Both the position numbers and the translations under genes were made by a program. Source: Cesiribacter sp. SM1 (GTDB lineage Bacteria > Bacteroidota > Bacteroidia > Cytophagales > Cyclobacteriaceae). From it: DNA of 64,000 bases. Of this stretch, positions 9,914 to 18,141 are shown in pieces. Every line of letters begins with the position of its first letter. Positions within the stretch are counted from its first letter, which is position 1. Location: positions 1 to 64,000 of the forward strand of contig NZ_JAHXBU010000006.1 in assembly GCF_020178975.1 (NCBI RefSeq). The letters run 5' to 3'. The notes under the pieces were generated by a model. The model did not search any database. It saw only the letters and a list, made by a program, of their open reading frames with translations, and was not told the origin of the DNA.

Positions 9914-12428
9914 AAAATTTATGATAAATAGGTATATCAAATCCAAATCCAACTGTATATCCTTCTACAGGCTTAACAACGCTTATTTCGCCATTAAGAA
10001 CCTCCAGGCACTTATATATAGTATATCCCCCATAACCAGTATTACCAGTTTCTCCAGCATGCAATCCTCTTTTTGTCAGTATATCGACAGTAAAATCCTG
10101 TGGCAGTGGATTTCCATTGTTATAGACATAAAAATGAGCGTAGTATTTATCATCAATATCTGCACCTACAGCCACTTCCAGTTTAATTTTAGGACTGGAA
10201 GTATATCCTTTACTAAAGCCATGAAGCTTAGCATTGCTGATTAGATTGTTGAAGATTTTTATCAATAAGTTTCGGTTAACCATAGCTGAGTAATACACAT
10301 TGAATAATGGGTTATGTGCATCCAGTGTTATCTCTTCTTCAAAGGCAAATTCCTGACCTGTAAAGAGGGGTAAAATATGCTCCTGCACGAAGTCTTTAAT
10401 ATTTACTTCATGCAATTCCTCATCCTTCTTTGCAACATTCAATAAGTCATCTTCTGTATCTAAACTGTTAGCTGCTTCATCCAGAAAATTGTTTAGCATG
10501 TCCAGAAAATGCCTCACAGGCTTATTATTTCTACCAATTGGTTCATCAAGACTGAAATGAGCATTTTGCTTATCCAATTGCGAAAGGTGAAACTGTAAGA
10601 CGGAAAGTGTGGATCTAAAATTCGTAAAATGTTGCCCAAAGTTATGCTTGAATATTTTGAAACCTTCATTAAGTTCTTGATCCCTCTGAGCAAGTTGCTT
10701 TTGCAAGCGATCAATCAAGGGAGCAAGTACCTGTTGTGCCTCAAGAGCTATTTCAACACGAGCTTTCTGTTCTTGTATAGTTGGTATCCTTAACCGAAGT
10801 GATAAAAGATTCTTTCTTGAAATTCTTGGTAATGCCTCTCCTGTGCTTAAAAATTCCAGTTGTTCTAAGACAAAGTCAGATGACAACTCCTGCAGCAGGT
10901 AGGTAATGTCTACTTTAGCATTATCTTTTATCTTTAAGGCAAAAACAGTTGGAGGTAGTACTGCTTCGGTTGAGAATTTTGCAAAAGTTGGCTTCAAAGC
11001 ATTTTTGCTGCTTAAAATGTTTGACAAAAGGAACATTTCCCCTTTCACAATAACTTGATTATTCCCATTAGCAGCATCAAAAAGCTTTTCGAATTTGATT
11101 TCCTTTTCTGTCAGTGGCTCTTCTCTCCATGATTCATTCAAGTCTTTTGGTGTAATATAGGCAACAAATTCACCTGTAACATTGCGAGTATAGTGAGGGA
11201 CAAAGGTTAAAATATCACCTAATTTAACTATGTTTTCTTTTTCCTGGCCAGGATAGAAAAATCCTATTCCATCATCATAAGAAATACCACGTTGATCCTC
11301 CGAAGGAGCTTCAGGGTTGTTATTAAACTCTGGAGCAGAAGGCTCCAGCTTATATTGCGCTTCGAATAAATATCTCCCTGGACTTAAGTCAAAATCATTT
11401 AAAGTTACTTCATGTACATTCACGGTAACAGCAGTATTTTCTACTGTTTTGTCCTGAACAATTGTTTCAATGAGCTTCTCATGTGCTAAGCCAAAGAATT
11501 TTGCATCTACCTGAGTACGAAAACTTTTAGCATCAACAAATCTAACTCCTTCCCTTTCATCTTTTGATTTATTAAGTACAAGAAGGCAAGTTGTTATGTT
11601 AGTTTGTTGAACCATACCTGCGGGGAGACTTATAACCAGCTCTAACAAGTCTTGCTCAAGTAAAAATTTACGCACCTCCTTACGGTTAGAATCAGTCAAA
11701 AAACTTGATTCAGCAAAAACAATTATCTTTCCAGTGGCTGTGGTAGTTGCCAAGCCATCTACAATAGACTCCTCAGAGAGATAGGTTTTTCGACGTGAAG
11801 TAGGCGTTAATGACTTACTTCCTTCAGCCCGCAAGGGAGGAAAGGCAATGAAGGACTGATACTGTCCTTTTTGTACACCACCAACGCTATTGATTACTTT
11901 AAGATCCATGCGTAGCTTATGAGCAATATCTTCCGCTAAGTCCAGGCTGCTGTATCTGGGGGGAATTATAACACCATGTAGCTGATGCTTGCTTACCTCC
12001 CATGGCTCAAGATTTTGAATAAGCACAGATCCCTTAGTATTGGCTAGCTGAATACTCAAATTGATTACATCCTGTGAGACTTTCCATATGCCACTTGCAG
12101 TAGAACTTTTAAAGTAGTGTGCTTGAAGACTAGAGATTAGATCAGGGAAATTTTCCATGATTTGCCTAAGTTCATTTGTGCTGACAGGATCAATATCGTT
12201 AATCAGAGAAAAAAGATTTTCTTTGTTTTGCTTGTTTAGGCCGATAAGATTTAGTCGGTGCTCTGTATTACCAAGCATTCTTTCGACAAAGGAAATGCGA
12301 TCCTCTTGAACGAGTGACTGCACAATGATCCATAGAAACTGCATCGCTTGTTCGTAGCTCTGTGAGACTCCGCTGTGAACCAGAATATTTCTGATCTTAT
12401 AAAATTTAGAAACAAGTTCCTTGTGCAT
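9888..12428 (-). CDS. Fusion of a degenerate N6 methylase/target-recognition module with a histidine kinase
   Basis: An 846-residue protein. The N-terminal ~370 residues follow an HsdM/N6-methylase fold: LVISLPAGMVQQTNITTCLL matches the conserved downstream segment. However, the expected DPxxGTGG is unrecognisable (LIQNLEPWEV) and NPPF is replaced by FPPL, so catalysis is unlikely. Residues ~400-560 resemble an HsdS-type recognition domain closing with IPTIQEQKARVEIA. A coiled coil and a phosphoacceptor-like helix follow, with H595 in KHNFGQ. The GHKL ATPase has an N box NNLISNAKLHGF (~727-738), YNNGNP (~769) and GNTGYGGY (~795-802). No membrane segment is seen, so it should be cytosolic. An in-frame TGA just upstream fixes the start. 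It probably senses DNA and phosphorylates the next gene's receiver (inference). Confidence 0.85.
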   Translation of the reverse strand: MHKELVSKFYKIRNILVHSGVSQSYEQAMQFLWIIVQSLVQEDRISFVERMLGNTEHRLNLIGLNKQNKENLFSLINDIDPVSTNELRQIMENFPDLISSLQAHYFKSSTASGIWKVSQDVINLSIQLANTKGSVLIQNLEPWEVSKHQLHGVIIPPRYSSLDLAEDIAHKLRMDLKVINSVGGVQKGQYQSFIAFPPLRAEGSKSLTPTSRRKTYLSEESIVDGLATTTATGKIIVFAESSFLTDSNRKEVRKFLLEQDLLELVISLPAGMVQQTNITTCLLVLNKSKDEREGVRFVDAKSFRTQVDAKFFGLAHEKLIETIVQDKTVENTAVTVNVHEVTLNDFDLSPGRYLFEAQYKLEPSAPEFNNNPEAPSEDQRGISYDDGIGFFYPGQEKENIVKLGDILTFVPHYTRNVTGEFVAYITPKDLNESWREEPLTEKEIKFEKLFDAANGNNQVIVKGEMFLLSNILSSKNALKPTFAKFSTEAVLPPTVFALKIKDNAKVDITYLLQELSSDFVLEQLEFLSTGEALPRISRKNLLSLRLRIPTIQEQKARVEIALEAQQVLAPLIDRLQKQLAQRDQELNEGFKIFKHNFGQHFTNFRSTLSVLQFHLSQLDKQNAHFSLDEPIGRNNKPVRHFLDMLNNFLDEAANSLDTEDDLLNVAKKDEELHEVNIKDFVQEHILPLFTGQEFAFEEEITLDAHNPLFNVYYSAMVNRNLLIKIFNNLISNAKLHGFSKGYTSSPKIKLEVAVGADIDDKYYAHFYVYNNGNPLPQDFTVDILTKRGLHAGETGNTGYGGYTIYKCLEVLNGEISVVKPVEGYTVGFGFDIPIYHKFYEDESSLD

Positions 12429-12480
12429 AGAAAGTCAATTTAAGGGAAATGAATGGACAAAGAAATGAGGCTACCCAGAG

Positions 12481-13803
12481 CTATTGATTTGCTGATGGAA
12501 GGAGCGTTTGTTCATTGTCGGAAGATCCCTCCAATTCAAGGGAGGGAATTTCCTGAATAGCAGCCCCGGCAATACCACGTAACTTGCCATACATACTAGC
12601 TGTGTTATGGGTTACTCGTTCAAGCATCGTTTCGCGCTCTTTCCACTGCCTAGTATAGGTTCTTCGTTCTCTATCTAACTGCAGGCGCATAGATTCAAAC
12701 GTACGAATTATTTCCTCCAGGTGCATTTTAAAGTCAACGCTTGTAAGATAATTATACAGAAGTGCCATCTTACTATCCTGGTTAATATGTGCCACTTTCA
12801 GGTGTGAAAGGTCAATTAGGTTATGACGGATCAAAGAGGCAGCGATCGGGAAGGTGCCAAAGGAACAAACTAGAATACCGTCAATCCAACCGAATTCGGT
12901 AATACCATCGGGCATGGCCTCTGTTACCAGTATGGCAACCTCGGCAACAACACGCTGCTGGTCTTCGCGTAATTTTTGTAACCAAGCTTGGCTAAAGTGC
13001 TTGGTCCTCTTACTCTCATAGAGCATAATTCCACAGGCTTTGCCACTGTCATCAATAACCTTTTGCATGGTATCTGCTCCATTAAGGCCTTTAGGAACCT
13101 CCTGGATTTCATCCTGGGGGAACAGCTTACGTAATTTACATTCAATAGCCAACTCCTGTACTTCACCCTGTAACTGCATGGAACCTTGTTCTGACTTGCG
13201 TTTAAGCTCACTCACTTGTTTGCGCATATCCTCAAGCTGCTTATCCTTTTCGGCTAGCTTCAGCTGGTGCTGCTCTGATTCACGTTTTGCTATTGCTTCT
13301 TCTAGTTCCACTCTTTGCTGACTTAGCTGGCGCTCGAACTGCAAACGCAGGTCCCGCTCCTTCTCATCAAGCTTCCGCTGAGTTTGCTCTAGCTTTATTT
13401 GAGCCTCCCTGGCCAGCGCCGCCAGCTTACTTTTTTCCTCCAACTCTTCTTTTAGCGCAGAGACCTCCTGAAGACTTTCCTGCCTTACCTGCTGACGAAG
13501 CTTTGCCAAATTATCAGCCTCTTTCCGCTGCTGCTCCTGGCGCATTTCGACTTCTTTCTGTGCTACTAAGCGTGAGACCTTAGTATCCACCTCAAGTTGC
13601 TGTTGCTTTAGTCGTTCTTCCTGAATTTTCAGGATATTCACCTTCTCTGCTACTGTTTTGTTCTGCTCTTCTTTCCAGCTTCTCATTTCATGCTGGAGAC
13701 GCTTTTTCTCTTGATCCAGTTGATATTTCATGTGGTGGGTAAGGGCAGCTTCGGCATTGAACTGGTGCTTACACTCGGGGCAGGTAATCTGTGTCTGGCT
13801 CAT
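12481..13803 (-). CDS. DUF2130 coiled-coil protein with N-terminal zinc-finger-like motif
   Basis: A 440-residue protein, first gene of the restriction operon. Residues 8-24 hold CPEC and a following HH, a plausible C2H2 zinc site. A very long, charged coiled coil covers about 30-215. A compact C-terminal domain starts around 220 (ECKLRKLFPQDEIQEVPKG, then GIMLYESKRTKHFSQAWL). This domain matches DUF2130, which resembles the nuclease-like domain of RmuC-type proteins: the E-x-K pair in YESKRTK fits a restriction-endonuclease-like fold. Function is unproven. The next gene starts 52 bp downstream. Position at the head of the operon suggests it works with the kinase and hsd genes. Confidence 0.8.
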   Translation of the reverse strand: MSQTQITCPECKHQFNAEAALTHHMKYQLDQEKKRLQHEMRSWKEEQNKTVAEKVNILKIQEERLKQQQLEVDTKVSRLVAQKEVEMRQEQQRKEADNLAKLRQQVRQESLQEVSALKEELEEKSKLAALAREAQIKLEQTQRKLDEKERDLRLQFERQLSQQRVELEEAIAKRESEQHQLKLAEKDKQLEDMRKQVSELKRKSEQGSMQLQGEVQELAIECKLRKLFPQDEIQEVPKGLNGADTMQKVIDDSGKACGIMLYESKRTKHFSQAWLQKLREDQQRVVAEVAILVTEAMPDGITEFGWIDGILVCSFGTFPIAASLIRHNLIDLSHLKVAHINQDSKMALLYNYLTSVDFKMHLEEIIRTFESMRLQLDRERRTYTRQWKERETMLERVTHNTASMYGKLRGIAGAAIQEIPSLELEGSSDNEQTLLPSANQ

Positions 13804-13839
13804 AGCTAGAAGTTTTTAATGTTTGGTTAACCTACTTCT

Positions 13840-13855
13840 TACCAAAGCTGTGCCA
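13840..13855 (-). promoter_or_regulatory. Candidate sigma-54 (-24/-12) promoter of the restriction operon
   Basis: Read on the minus strand this is TGGCACAGCTTTGGTA. The -24 part TGGCAC is perfect. The -12 part TGGTA differs from TTGCA at two places, so the usual GC is GT. Spacing between the GG and the -12 GG/GT pair fits the sigma-54 rule. A start site about 12 bp downstream would leave a leader of roughly 25 nt before the DUF2130 gene. The divergently encoded GAFTGA activator is adjacent, which makes a sigma-54 promoter here likely. Confidence 0.5.
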
Positions 13856-13890
13856 AAGCACAAAAAGCCCCTTAAGCTGTTGTTTTAGTT

Positions 13891-13914
13891 AAATTAAATA
13901 TCAATATTTAATTT
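13891..13914. promoter_or_regulatory. Perfect 11+11 palindrome, probable operator or upstream activating site
   Basis: AAATTAAATAT, then CA, then ATATTTAATTT: eleven paired bases with a 2-bp spacer. It ends 3 bp before the activator's ATG and is centred about 75 bp upstream of the start predicted for the opposing operon, the usual range for an enhancer-type site of a sigma-54 activator. It could serve both activation and autoregulation. AT-rich composition raises the chance of coincidence. Confidence 0.5.
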
Positions 13915-13917
13915 TAT

Positions 13918-15399
13918 ATGTCAAATAATGATATGAAAAGTAAAATTTTAATCTCTTGGCTTGCCTTCAATAATGACTTCGAGAAGGATCACGATGAACG
14001 AATTACAGGCGCAAGTAAAAAAGGGCCCACTTTTCAGTATCATGAATACTTCTATGAACATGACAAGCATATCATCCTCTTCAACAGTCAAGACGATACA
14101 CGAGCAGAATTTTTAGAGGCGCTTCTAAAGAGGTACTTTCCTGATCATGTAGTAGAACTAAAGCCGGTAAAACTTGAAAGCGTTATTGACTTGACGGAAA
14201 TCAGGCAAAAAGTAGCATTGGTGCTTGAGGAGCATAAATTACATGACATAGATATCTTCTTTTCTCCCGGCACTTCCATCATGCAGCTGGCTTGGTACAT
14301 CTGCCACACTTCTCTTTCCCACATAAATACACAATTGATTCAAACACAAGCCGGCAGACACAGAAAAGATGGGAAGCCCCAGCTTATTACTATTCAGGTC
14401 GAAAAATCCAGCACGCCTATTTCTTTGTTAAGCAAGCAGTCTGATACCACACCTGATCAAAAGTATGAATACTGTTACACCGAATCTATAAAGCCTGTTT
14501 ATGAACGTGCCAGGATGGTTGCCGAGGCAGATGGAATCTCCACCCTTATCCGTGGCGCCAGCGGTACGGGCAAGGAACACCTGGCTTATTCTATCCATGA
14601 AGGCTCAGTCCGCAAATCAAAGCCATTCCTTGCCGTTAACTGTTCTTCTTTAGGAGATGAGCTGCTTGCATCAACTCTCTTCGGCTACGTAAAAGGGGCA
14701 TTTACAGGAGCCGAGAAAGACAAAAAGGGCTTTTTTGAAGAAGCGGATGGTGGCACTATTTTTTTGGACGAAATAGGCGATATATCTCCTTTTATGCAGC
14801 AGTCTTTGTTACGGGTATTACAAAGCGGAGAATTCACTCCTGTAGGAGACACCAGATCTAAAAAAGTAAATGTCCGTGTAATTGCCGCCACTCATAAGGA
14901 CTTGGTGAGCTTATGTGAGGAAGGAAAATTCCGCTGGGATCTGTATTACCGGCTGGCTGTCGCGGAGCTGGAGCTACCTACTTTGCAAGAGCGCGGCCAG
15001 GCTGAAAAGGAGATTATGCTGCATTACTTTCTGGAAGCACAGAAAAACAAATTCAGGCGAAAGAAGGCTCTAAAGCTTGCTCCTGAAGTTAAAGCTGAAC
15101 TAATGTTATACCCTTTCCCCGGCAACATCCGCGAACTTGAAAATGTCATCTCTTCCCTTTATGTTTTTACTGAAGAAGATATAGTTTCAAGTCTGGACCA
15201 GCTTCCAAAGCGTCTGCTTCAGCAAAAGGAGAAGCATTCTTTGCGCTGGCAGGACGTTGAAAAGGTTCATATAGAGCGGGTCCTGAAAATATGTAGTTAC
15301 AATCAAAGCAGAGCCTGCAAGCTTATTGGCTACAGATCTATCAATACGTTGAAAAAGAAAATTGAGGAATACAACATAGCGTTAGAAGGAGCAATCTAA
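13918..15399 (+). CDS. Sigma-54-dependent activator with CARF-like N-terminal sensor (RtcR-type architecture)
   Basis: A 493-residue regulator. Residues 1-165 form an alpha/beta Rossmann-like domain with SPGTSIMQLAWY (116-127), resembling the G-T-x-x-M turn of CARF domains and of the RtcR sensor. This suggests a nucleotide or RNA-end ligand (inference). The AAA+ module has Walker A GASGTGK (213-219), GAFTGA (260-265, intact, the sigma-54 contact loop) and Walker B TIFLDEIG (~283-290), with an R-finger region after it. A Fis-type helix-turn-helix closes the protein (CSYNQSRACKLIGY). It is divergent from the six-gene restriction operon and carries its own near-perfect palindrome at the start, so it most likely controls that operon. 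Confidence 0.88.
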   Translation: MSNNDMKSKILISWLAFNNDFEKDHDERITGASKKGPTFQYHEYFYEHDKHIILFNSQDDTRAEFLEALLKRYFPDHVVELKPVKLESVIDLTEIRQKVALVLEEHKLHDIDIFFSPGTSIMQLAWYICHTSLSHINTQLIQTQAGRHRKDGKPQLITIQVEKSSTPISLLSKQSDTTPDQKYEYCYTESIKPVYERARMVAEADGISTLIRGASGTGKEHLAYSIHEGSVRKSKPFLAVNCSSLGDELLASTLFGYVKGAFTGAEKDKKGFFEEADGGTIFLDEIGDISPFMQQSLLRVLQSGEFTPVGDTRSKKVNVRVIAATHKDLVSLCEEGKFRWDLYYRLAVAELELPTLQERGQAEKEIMLHYFLEAQKNKFRRKKALKLAPEVKAELMLYPFPGNIRELENVISSLYVFTEEDIVSSLDQLPKRLLQQKEKHSLRWQDVEKVHIERVLKICSYNQSRACKLIGYRSINTLKKKIEEYNIALEGAI

Positions 15400-15453
15400 T
15401 CTATTCCGATCAGAAGATTTCGGCCTAATGCTTTACAATAGAATAGATTTTTA
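15398..15453 (+). terminator. Possible terminator after the activator gene
   Basis: AATCTATTC at 15398-15406 and its exact complement GAATAGATT at 15441-15449 are followed by a short T run. The arms overlap the gene's stop codon and the loop is long (34 nt), so this is a weak call. Confidence 0.3.
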
Positions 15454-15562
15454 CCATATTGAACAATACATACAGGCAGATCATTCTGTTTATGCATGCC
15501 TGTTATTTTCTGCAGAAAGCTTTAAATCTAATTTAATTTAAAATTTTATTTCTCCTCCAGCT

Positions 15563-17485
15563 ATGAATGCTGTAAAACTGACTTTAGCTGATATCCTTAA
15601 AATAGAGGGTAACATTGAGCACTACCACATCCCAAAGTACCAGCGCGAATACACCTGGGGAAAATATAATTGGGAGGTATTAATAAACGACATTAACGAA
15701 AATGATCCTGATTACTTCATTGGCTCCATTATCGTTGTTAATCACTCAGACGATCTTCGGCCAGGTGAGGAGAAAATTTACCAGGTAATTGATGGCCAGC
15801 AAAGGCTTACGACCATTAGCATTGTCCTTGCCGCAATTTACTATCGCTACAAAAAATTGCAGGAAGAACTGGAAGAAGATGATGACGACGAAAAGATGGA
15901 TTTTGCCATTAAACTAAATGGTATCAAGAAGAAACTCGTCATCAGGAAGAAGCAATACTATAGTGATGAACAAGGAGGCTTCAAAGAAGGAAAAGAAATG
16001 TGCTTTCTGCGGGTACAACCATCCAGCCAGAACAACAATCTGCAGGACTACAAGTACATATTGGCACAGTGCGGGATACTGAAAGAAGTTGAGTACCCAA
16101 GAAACTTTGGCAATAAGCGATTCAGCAAAGCTTTTGAGTATTTCTACAGTCAGCTGCCCGAGGCAAAAGACGAACTTGACGAACTCCTAAATAAAATCAA
16201 CCGTCTAGTTTTCATCCATATCTCAGTAAGCTCCCAGGCTGATGCTTTCACCCTGTTTGAAACACTCAACAATAGGGGTGTTCCCCTTTCTCCAATCGAC
16301 ATTATCAAGAATAATCTCTTGGCTGAAATGGAGAAGCAGCACAATCAGGAGATTGACGTTTCTTACGATCAGTGGCAGGAGCTATTAGAATTTGTACCTG
16401 ATTATGACAGCCAACTTCGTTTTTTACGCCAGTATTATAATGCATTTAAGGTTTATGATACTGTAAGACAGGAAAGGATCAGCAGAGCCACCAGAAGTAA
16501 TATCCTGCAGATCTATGAAAGGCTTATCAAGAAAGACGCACAGAAAACTTTTGATGAGCTACTGGATAAAGGAGCCGTATATGGTAAGTTCTCAGGAACA
16601 AACCAGGAGGCGAACCGAAAAGTAGCTGCAATGCTCACAGAGCTTAACATGGTGGGTGCAGCAGCCTCTTATACTGTCCTGCTTCACTTATTTTCACACC
16701 GCGATAAGCTTATTAGCGAAAACACAATTGAAGAGGTAATCTCTTTCTTAATCAAGTACTATGTTAGACGAAATGTTACTGATTATCCTAGCACTAGGGA
16801 TTTGGATGGTATCAATATTGAGGTTGTCGAGAAGTGCCATAAACAGCTGGTAGAGGAAGGATACATATCTGCAAGCACTGTAATCGATGCCCACTTAAAT
16901 AACTCTAAAGCAAAGCCTGAAAGCTTGCAAAACTTCCAGGAGTGGCTGGAAAGCGATATGTTTATAAACAACTCAGGCATGACACGTTACCTTCTCTGGA
17001 AATTAGACAGCATCAGCCATAGCCGCGAATACGCTCCAGATTTGTGGAAGAGAAACCCGAACAACGGTAACTATGTCTGGACTATCGAACATGTACTACC
17101 ACAGGGAGAAAACCTGCCAAAAAAATGGATAGAAATGATCGCTGATGGAGATAAGAAGTTAGCGAAAGAGATCCAGGATGAATGGGTTCACAAACTTGGT
17201 AACTTAACCCTTTCTGCCTACAACTCTAACTTATCAAATAAGTCTTTTGAGGAAAAACAGTCTAAGTCCCAGCGTAATATCCTGAACGAAGAAATGTGGA
17301 TTGGTTACAAGAATGGTTTGGCTCTAAACAAGCTCCTTTTTAGCATAGATCATAAAAACCAAAGCCTGGCAAGTGCCAATACCTGGAACGCTGACATGAT
17401 TGAAGCTCGTACCAATGCCATGGTTAAACGCATTATCGATATCTTCTCATTTGAGAATGAAACTGTTAACACAGTTACTGTTTAG
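15563..17485 (+). CDS. GmrSD-like DUF262/DUF1524 nuclease
   Basis: A 640-residue protein of the family that includes the type IV restriction enzyme GmrSD and BrxU. DUF262 spans the first ~250 residues with IPKYQREY at 23-30 and the nucleotide-binding DGQQRLTT at 77-84. A helical middle follows. The C-terminal DUF1524 part contains the His-Me-like TIEHVLPQ and HKLGNLTLSAYNSNLSNK, giving the expected H and N residues. Members usually cleave modified phage DNA in an NTP-dependent way. It lies 163 bp after the activator on the same strand, so it may be co-regulated or independent. No sigma-54 site was found in front of it. Its end overlaps the convergent next gene by 11 bp. Confidence 0.88.
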   Translation: MNAVKLTLADILKIEGNIEHYHIPKYQREYTWGKYNWEVLINDINENDPDYFIGSIIVVNHSDDLRPGEEKIYQVIDGQQRLTTISIVLAAIYYRYKKLQEELEEDDDDEKMDFAIKLNGIKKKLVIRKKQYYSDEQGGFKEGKEMCFLRVQPSSQNNNLQDYKYILAQCGILKEVEYPRNFGNKRFSKAFEYFYSQLPEAKDELDELLNKINRLVFIHISVSSQADAFTLFETLNNRGVPLSPIDIIKNNLLAEMEKQHNQEIDVSYDQWQELLEFVPDYDSQLRFLRQYYNAFKVYDTVRQERISRATRSNILQIYERLIKKDAQKTFDELLDKGAVYGKFSGTNQEANRKVAAMLTELNMVGAAASYTVLLHLFSHRDKLISENTIEEVISFLIKYYVRRNVTDYPSTRDLDGINIEVVEKCHKQLVEEGYISASTVIDAHLNNSKAKPESLQNFQEWLESDMFINNSGMTRYLLWKLDSISHSREYAPDLWKRNPNNGNYVWTIEHVLPQGENLPKKWIEMIADGDKKLAKEIQDEWVHKLGNLTLSAYNSNLSNKSFEEKQSKSQRNILNEEMWIGYKNGLALNKLLFSIDHKNQSLASANTWNADMIEARTNAMVKRIIDIFSFENETVNTVTV

Positions 17486-18089
17486 GTGTGAGGGTATGAA
17501 AGCTATTATTCATTGCTTTTTGACGCTTTACTTCGTTTATCTTTCTGTATTGGTTAAAACAATTTACCAACAGTAAGATACCTAGTAAGCCAAAAAGCGT
17601 CGTCATTCTAAACCTTCTAGGATCCTCCAGATGAATGGATCTCTCCAAAAAACTATATTGGTCAGCGTACATCCTTTGCAGCATCTGCAGCTCTTTTAGC
17701 CGATGCAAATGATATTCAAAATATTCATCCTTTTCCAGACTATTCATGGCCTCCTTATAGCTCCCAATCTCCCATTCAAGCCGTTTTAAATGAGGAAAAA
17801 TATTCTCTTGTTTTACTGTTGGGTAATTGAGATAGCCTAGATAAATGAATCCAGTAGCAAACAGAAACATGATAGCTGGAGACAAATACTCTTTGGCCTG
17901 CTGATAAAAAAAGGCAATGGTTATAATTATTGGGCCTATTATGTAAAAAAAGGGAATTAAAACATCTGTTAGATACAATGGGGCAATCCCTATCGTTTCA
18001 GGATACCCATTATTATCGAACGCTGTCAGTAGCTGTAGTGCAAATGCAATAGCGATGATAATATTGATAACTTTAACTGTAGTCTTCAT
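17475..18089 (-). CDS. Hypothetical membrane protein
   Basis: A 204-residue protein of unknown family. Hydrophobic segments lie at about 7-23, 38-60, 70-90 and 163-180, so four membrane helices are likely. Between the third and fourth is a charged, probably extramembrane helix region (~95-150). Convergent with and overlapping the GmrSD-like gene by 11 bp. It follows the secreted-protein gene on the same strand after 52 bp. No conserved motif was recognised. Confidence 0.55.
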   Translation of the reverse strand: MKTTVKVINIIIAIAFALQLLTAFDNNGYPETIGIAPLYLTDVLIPFFYIIGPIIITIAFFYQQAKEYLSPAIMFLFATGFIYLGYLNYPTVKQENIFPHLKRLEWEIGSYKEAMNSLEKDEYFEYHLHRLKELQMLQRMYADQYSFLERSIHLEDPRRFRMTTLFGLLGILLLVNCFNQYRKINEVKRQKAMNNSFHTLTPKQ

Positions 18090-18141
18090 TAATCCTGAAT
18101 TAGCAAACTTTCTACTTCACAAAGGCTTAACTTTGAAAATT

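Noticed and set aside
966-13803. BREX or DISARM system
   Set aside because: No PglX, BrxC, PglZ or Drm genes; the methylase, specificity and restriction subunits are plain type I.
15400-15562. Sigma-54 promoter in front of the GmrSD-like gene
   Set aside because: No TGGCAC/TTGC pair at the required spacing was found.
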